From Hymenolepis diminuta (taxonomy: Eukaryota; Platyhelminthes; Cestoda; Cyclophyllidea; Hymenolepididae), in the NCBI GenBank assembly GCA_900708905.1, contig CAADRB010000088.1:222813-286812 (forward strand): a stretch of DNA of 64,000 nucleotides. The letters are read 5' to 3'. This document shows, in pieces, positions 62,401 through 64,000 of this stretch. Each line of letters opens with the position of its first letter. Position 1 is the first letter of the stretch. The notes beneath the pieces were generated by a model. That model was not told the DNA's origin. It did not search any database and saw only the letters and a program-made list of their open reading frames with translations. The position numbers were made by a program, and so were the translations under genes.

Positions 62401-63321
62401 AGTACTAGTTGTCACCATTTTAACAACTAAACTTAAATCGTAATCCTACAGCATAAGATTTGGCGACTATATCTATCATATTTTCACAGTTTCAGAGTTG
62501 TTAGCAGTATTAATTTGTTGGTTGTTAATCAGCTTCATTCTATACAAGGTTATCAACCTACAGCTATTAAGATGAGAGTTTTGTCACCATCCAGTCTTTA
62601 AAATCGTGCCTTTTTGAGAGGTACGGTTACTTCTGATATCAAAAATAGAATTGTTCCTCGAAGTATCAAAACTGACAACCAGTGTTAATGGACCTCATCA
62701 TTATGGAGTAAAGCACTAAGAAACAACAGTTACAATTCTCCCCCTTTGGTAGATGCAATCTTGAAAGGTCTACATCTGCATATCCAAATAGCATTTTATT
62801 GAAATCGACAAATGATCGTTATTTTTAATTAATTAGATTAAATAAACAACGCAAATTTATCTTATTTACAGATAGTCAAAGGTAAGAAAATGCTAGCCAC
62901 TAACAACAGCTTCATGGAAATCACTGTGAGTGTTCAGAAGAAAATACGAATCTGCAAGAAGTCGTCTCCTCTCCAAGCCATTCCTTCCATTCGCAGCGGC
63001 AGTTCAAAATCTCGTAGCGGTACAAGCTCAAACTACAATAATAAAAGCGAACCTGTTGCAATAACTGAAAAGCCGGGCAAAATATACCGAACGTCAGTGA
63101 GAAGTGAAACGTCAGAACCTGTATGGGACGACCGTTTTACATTTAATGTACCAAAGGAACAACTTCTGAATGTGACGTTTGATATTCTGGTCTACCATAA
63201 AGACGAAATTATTGGTGGCTTGAGAATGGGACATGCAGTTAGCTACCGGGCATCACAACACTGGGCGAAGATGATCAACCATCCTGGTGTCTGGGCGTAT
63301 TGCTCTTATATTTTGCAGTAA
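41217..63321 (+). CDS. Tandem C2-domain protein, synaptotagmin / Slp-like
   Basis: Eight exons (41217-41409, 42852-43074, 47016-47328, 50000-50168, 56345-56574, 58204-58365, 59675-59878, 62872-63321) join in phase at all seven junctions and give 647 residues. Order: Ser-rich N-terminus; charged coiled coil at about 73-117 (EKRMEELEREQ..KKADEERKRKEELERE); C2A at about 131-300 (LGYLSFKILYDVN..LKVTLIEANHL, PVWNEDFFFE, DDFLGEVRIPL); acidic linker at about 301-479; C2B at about 480-645 (GSLEIGLIHEP, EPVWDDRFTFNV, IIGGLRMG, HWAKMINHPGVW). The C-terminal H-W-x-K-M block is typical of synaptotagmin and Slp C2B domains. Such proteins dock or prime secretory vesicles at phospholipid membranes. Most calcium-binding Asp positions are replaced in both domains, so membrane binding is probably calcium-independent. 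The start codon is uncertain: no Slp Rab-binding domain or synaptotagmin membrane anchor is visible, so 5' exons may be missing. Confidence 0.75.
42852..43074 (+). CDS. C2 gene exon 2: coiled coil and start of C2A
   Basis: Acceptor tatatttttatag, donor TT|GTAAGT. It encodes a highly charged Glu/Lys/Arg-rich helix followed by HQLGYLSFKI, the first beta strand of C2A. It leaves two bases that join 'g' of the next exon to give Leu, restoring the typical C2 start G-x-L-x-F-x-(I/L)-x-Y-D. Confidence 0.75.
43075..47015 (+). other. C2 gene intron with transposon copy 2
   Basis: AT-rich intron of 3.9 kb. It contains the antisense Tc1/mariner remnant at 45786-46295 and a short (ATA)n tract near 43377-43392. 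The open frame 43195-43464 crosses that tract and is not supported. Confidence 0.6.
45786..46295 (-). mobile_element. Decayed Tc1/mariner transposon, copy 2 (5'-truncated)
   Basis: Minus-strand relative of 13800-14834. It retains the C-terminal half of the transposase from AVVKPPWIDG through VFQQNSAPF and ALETHDYMDG to HHHV, then a frame change to the PSLRLLRVGG/NTKSS-type end. It carries the same 3' terminal sequence (about 45786-45832, complement ending ..GCACTCCGTATA). Upstream of about 46295 the similarity stops, so the N-terminal half is lost. The three minus-strand frames at 45936-46377 are pieces of it in different frames. Confidence 0.82.
47016..47328 (+). CDS. C2 gene exon 3: main body of C2A
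   Basis: Acceptor cccaaatactag, donor GAG|GTATAT at a codon boundary. The product starts YDVNREALKVTLIEANHLRP and ends HRPVWNEDFFFE, the C2 signature around strand 5. Between them are about 40 residues more than a standard C2 domain (roughly protein residues 178-222, basic and polar). Loop 1 keeps one Asp (PRD) but the usual D-P-Y-V is replaced by LVNVRV. Confidence 0.8.
47329..49999 (+). other. C2 gene intron (2.7 kb)
   Basis: AT-rich, including a run of eleven C at about 48123-48132. No feature supported. Confidence 0.6.
50000..50168 (+). CDS. C2 gene exon 4: end of C2A
   Basis: Acceptor attctgctttag, donor GAAG|GTAAGT. It encodes DIQNRLLKGLVLVFTLFERA, a polar loop, and DDFLGEVRIPLSKI, the C2 strand after the third calcium loop. 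Only the last of the usual loop-3 Asp positions (DDFLGE) is clearly present. It leaves one base (g) in phase 1. Confidence 0.8.
50784..50857 (+). CDS. Candidate alternative last exon of the C2 gene
   Basis: Pyrimidine-rich acceptor (cttttcaaattcctttgagtgcag). Joined to the phase-1 donor at 50168 it reads G-ASIHLELVMFEDRVVVSFPT-LKF and TAG. A canonical AATAAA lies at 50891-50896, 34 bases after the stop. Using it would give a protein of about 324 residues with only the first C2 domain. It is not in the main model. Confidence 0.35.
50858..56344 (+). other. C2 gene intron (remaining part, 5.5 kb)
   Basis: Strongly AT-rich. It contains short chance frames (51857-52120 minus, 52127-52375 minus, 54151-54372 plus, 55913-56239 plus) with no recognisable product. 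Confidence 0.55.
56345..56574 (+). CDS. C2 gene exon 5: acidic linker
   Basis: Acceptor gtttactaataag, donor TTA|GTAAGT. With 'g' from exon 4 it starts G-DLGVGGPDQHPINGSSRESL and continues as a Glu/Lys/Ser-rich linker with no C2 features, ending RDEEFEEL at a codon boundary. The open frame in the second register (56294-56575) is a shadow. Confidence 0.7.
56712..56807 (+). CDS. Possible cassette exon of the C2 gene
   Basis: 96 nt in phase 0 at both ends, between acceptor ctatttcgaaattag and donor AAG|GTGAAA. Including it would add 32 residues (RMRSQNKRHICLVGEKLYLS then VPDVNVNVKEDK) between exons 5 and 6 without shifting the frame. The coding look is only fair, and skipping is equally possible. 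Confidence 0.3.
57585..57800 (+). repeat. Dispersed repeat family R1, copy 3
   Basis: Within the C2 gene intron. The block order cacatcagaagacccaag, aaggaggaaattaaagagaaga, gcggagttgtgatatgaac resembles copies 1, 2 and 4. Confidence 0.35.
58204..58365 (+). CDS. C2 gene exon 6: linker
   Basis: Acceptor atttcaatcttttcag, donor GTC|GTAAGT. Exactly 54 codons in phase 0: QSLCNSEAVHELLKDPDLMD, a Ser/Val-rich middle and EVKNHLDAIKELTV. Acidic and helix-prone, with no known domain. Confidence 0.75.
58695..58900 (+). repeat. Dispersed repeat family R1, copy 4
   Basis: Starts 'atgccctttcccaaattagaaga' and includes 'gttgtgataaagtggtaaag', very close to 'gttctgataaagaggctaag' of copy 1. Lies in the intron between exons 6 and 7. 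Confidence 0.4.
59675..59878 (+). CDS. C2 gene exon 7: linker end and start of C2B
   Basis: Acceptor attctattaactag, donor TCA|GTAAGT. 68 codons in phase 0. An acidic stretch (DDSEEELPADE) is followed by IRKLEGWHYINRIPG and then GSLEIGLIHEPNLGKITVS, the first two strands of a C2B domain. Confidence 0.8.
59879..62871 (+). other. C2 gene last intron (3.0 kb)
   Basis: AT-rich. It includes, at 62187-62231, the block related to the hairpin region at 336-387. No exon supported. Confidence 0.6.
62872..63321 (+). CDS. C2 gene exon 8: C2B and stop
   Basis: Acceptor atcttatttacag, then 149 codons to TAA. It continues the C2B fold: IVKGKKMLATNNSFMEITVS, an inserted basic Ser-rich loop of about 40 residues (SIRSGSSKSRSGTSSNYNNK), KIYRTSVRSETSEPVWDDRF, LNVTFDILVYHKDEIIGGLR and a synaptotagmin-type C-terminus (HWAKMINHPGVWAY). 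Calcium loops 1 and 3 lack the canonical Asp series, and loop 3 is shortened. The frame's internal ATG at 62890 is not the start. Confidence 0.85.
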   Translation: MVKGKKMLATNNSFMEITVSVQKKIRICKKSSPLQAIPSIRSGSSKSRSGTSSNYNNKSEPVAITEKPGKIYRTSVRSETSEPVWDDRFTFNVPKEQLLNVTFDILVYHKDEIIGGLRMGHAVSYRASQHWAKMINHPGVWAYCSYILQ

Positions 63322-63386
63322 TTTTTAACAGAAAAATGAACAATATATGCACTTCCTTCATATATCAAGTCTCAAATTTTGTATAA

Positions 63387-63392
63387 AATAAA
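63387..63392 (+). terminator. Polyadenylation signal of the C2 gene
   Basis: AATAAA 66 bases after the stop codon, on the coding strand. The position fits a short 3' UTR. Confidence 0.6.
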
Positions 63393-63887
63393 TAACTACC
63401 GGTGTTTATTTCTTTAATTTGACAAAATGATGTTTTTATTTGCGGAAAATGCGTCTGAATTAAGCGGAGACCGACTTTACTTTGAAAAAACCACGTTCGC
63501 GATAACTGCATAAGAGGTCTTAGTCATATTTATAGGAATTCTCATTAAGAAAGTATATTCATGTAAAGTTATTACGTATTTTCCTCGACAAAATTAATAT
63601 TTATTTTATATTTTCTTCCATTATGCATTAAATTGTTTATGTGAACTTATATGCATTACGTTGTATTGTATAAAACGAAGTTGATCTGTGATAAGTTGTC
63701 ACTATTACAGCGAGAATTTGGGTTTTTTCTCCTTCTCTGGCTGTGATTTCAGATTGTAGATTGTAAAAGGAGTGGAGGAGTACATGAGCATGCGGAAATA
63801 GAGAGCGCGAGGTGAAAACACTTATGAACTGGCCCATATCAGAGTTGTGTACGAATGCACCACAAACTCTATGAAGTTTGACTGCAG

Positions 63888-64000
63888 AAATTGATTACCA
63901 AGAATCGAGAATCTCCTGTTACTCACGGTTGGCAGGTATTTATCGACGACGTGATACGCGTTTATAACATCAAGGAAATCGGAGCTGGCAAGCGCGATTT
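63888..64000 (+). CDS. Coding-like stretch running off the window
   Basis: After gtttgactgcag the frame is open to the end of the window: KLITKNRESPVTHGWQVFID, then DVIRVYNIKEIGAGKRD. Base composition is less AT-rich than the 400 bases before it. In-frame stops precede the presumed acceptor, so it would be an internal exon of a downstream + strand gene. Only 37 residues are visible and no family is recognised. Confidence 0.35.

Noticed and set aside
1..64000. CRISPR arrays, rRNA genes, bacterial operons, retroviral or LTR elements
   Set aside because: None seen; intron structure and composition indicate a eukaryotic nuclear region, and no reverse-transcriptase motif was recognised.

Overview
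The window looks like AT-rich nuclear DNA from an invertebrate animal, most probably a flatworm (Platyhelminthes, possibly a cestode; inferred, not proven). Reasons: coding sequence is broken into short exons with GTAAGT-type donors; some introns are tiny (67, 75 and 90 nt) and others several kb long; two precursors end in a single amidated peptide of the short FLRI/FLRL type known from flatworms and other lophotrochozoans; decayed Tc1/mariner DNA transposons are present. There are no operons or bacterial signals. Most open frames over 60 codons are chance frames in non-coding DNA, so the annotation rests on exon pairs whose reading phases join correctly.

Layout, all main genes on the + strand. 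(1) 871 to about 5377: 3' half of a monocarboxylate-transporter-like (SLC16/MFS) gene. Its 5' half lies outside the window, and there are three competing terminal exons. (2) About 5.4-22.8 kb: mainly non-coding. It holds a roughly 900 bp diverged direct repeat pair (10.1-11.0 and 17.6-18.5 kb), a broken Tc1/mariner element (13.8-14.8 kb), and an orphan coding-like terminal exon (19969-20228). (3) 22925-23778 and 28184-28439: two related neuropeptide precursor genes in tandem, ending in KR-AQFLRIG and KR-AQFLRLGR. They predict AQFLRI-amide and AQFLRL-amide. (4) About 28.5-41.2 kb: mostly non-coding, with a tRNA-Ser-like pseudogene or SINE head on the minus strand at 34271-34352 and one exon-like stretch at 34547-34671. 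(5) 41217-63321: an eight-exon gene for a tandem C2-domain protein of 647 residues in my model. It is closest in layout to synaptotagmin or synaptotagmin-like (Slp/bitesize) proteins, and most calcium ligands are missing. Its introns hold a second, 5'-truncated Tc1/mariner copy (minus strand, 45786-46295) and members of a dispersed repeat. (6) 63888-64000: a coding-like stretch running off the end.

Functional themes: a membrane solute transporter, peptide signalling by a duplicated neuropeptide gene, and a C2 protein expected to work in vesicle docking or secretion. Nothing links them in a pathway beyond possible shared use in neurosecretion. The most interesting items are the tandem AQFLRI/L-amide precursors, the calcium-ligand-poor double C2 gene with its candidate one-C2 short isoform, the competing transporter 3' ends, and the repeat pair that preserves a coding-like string.
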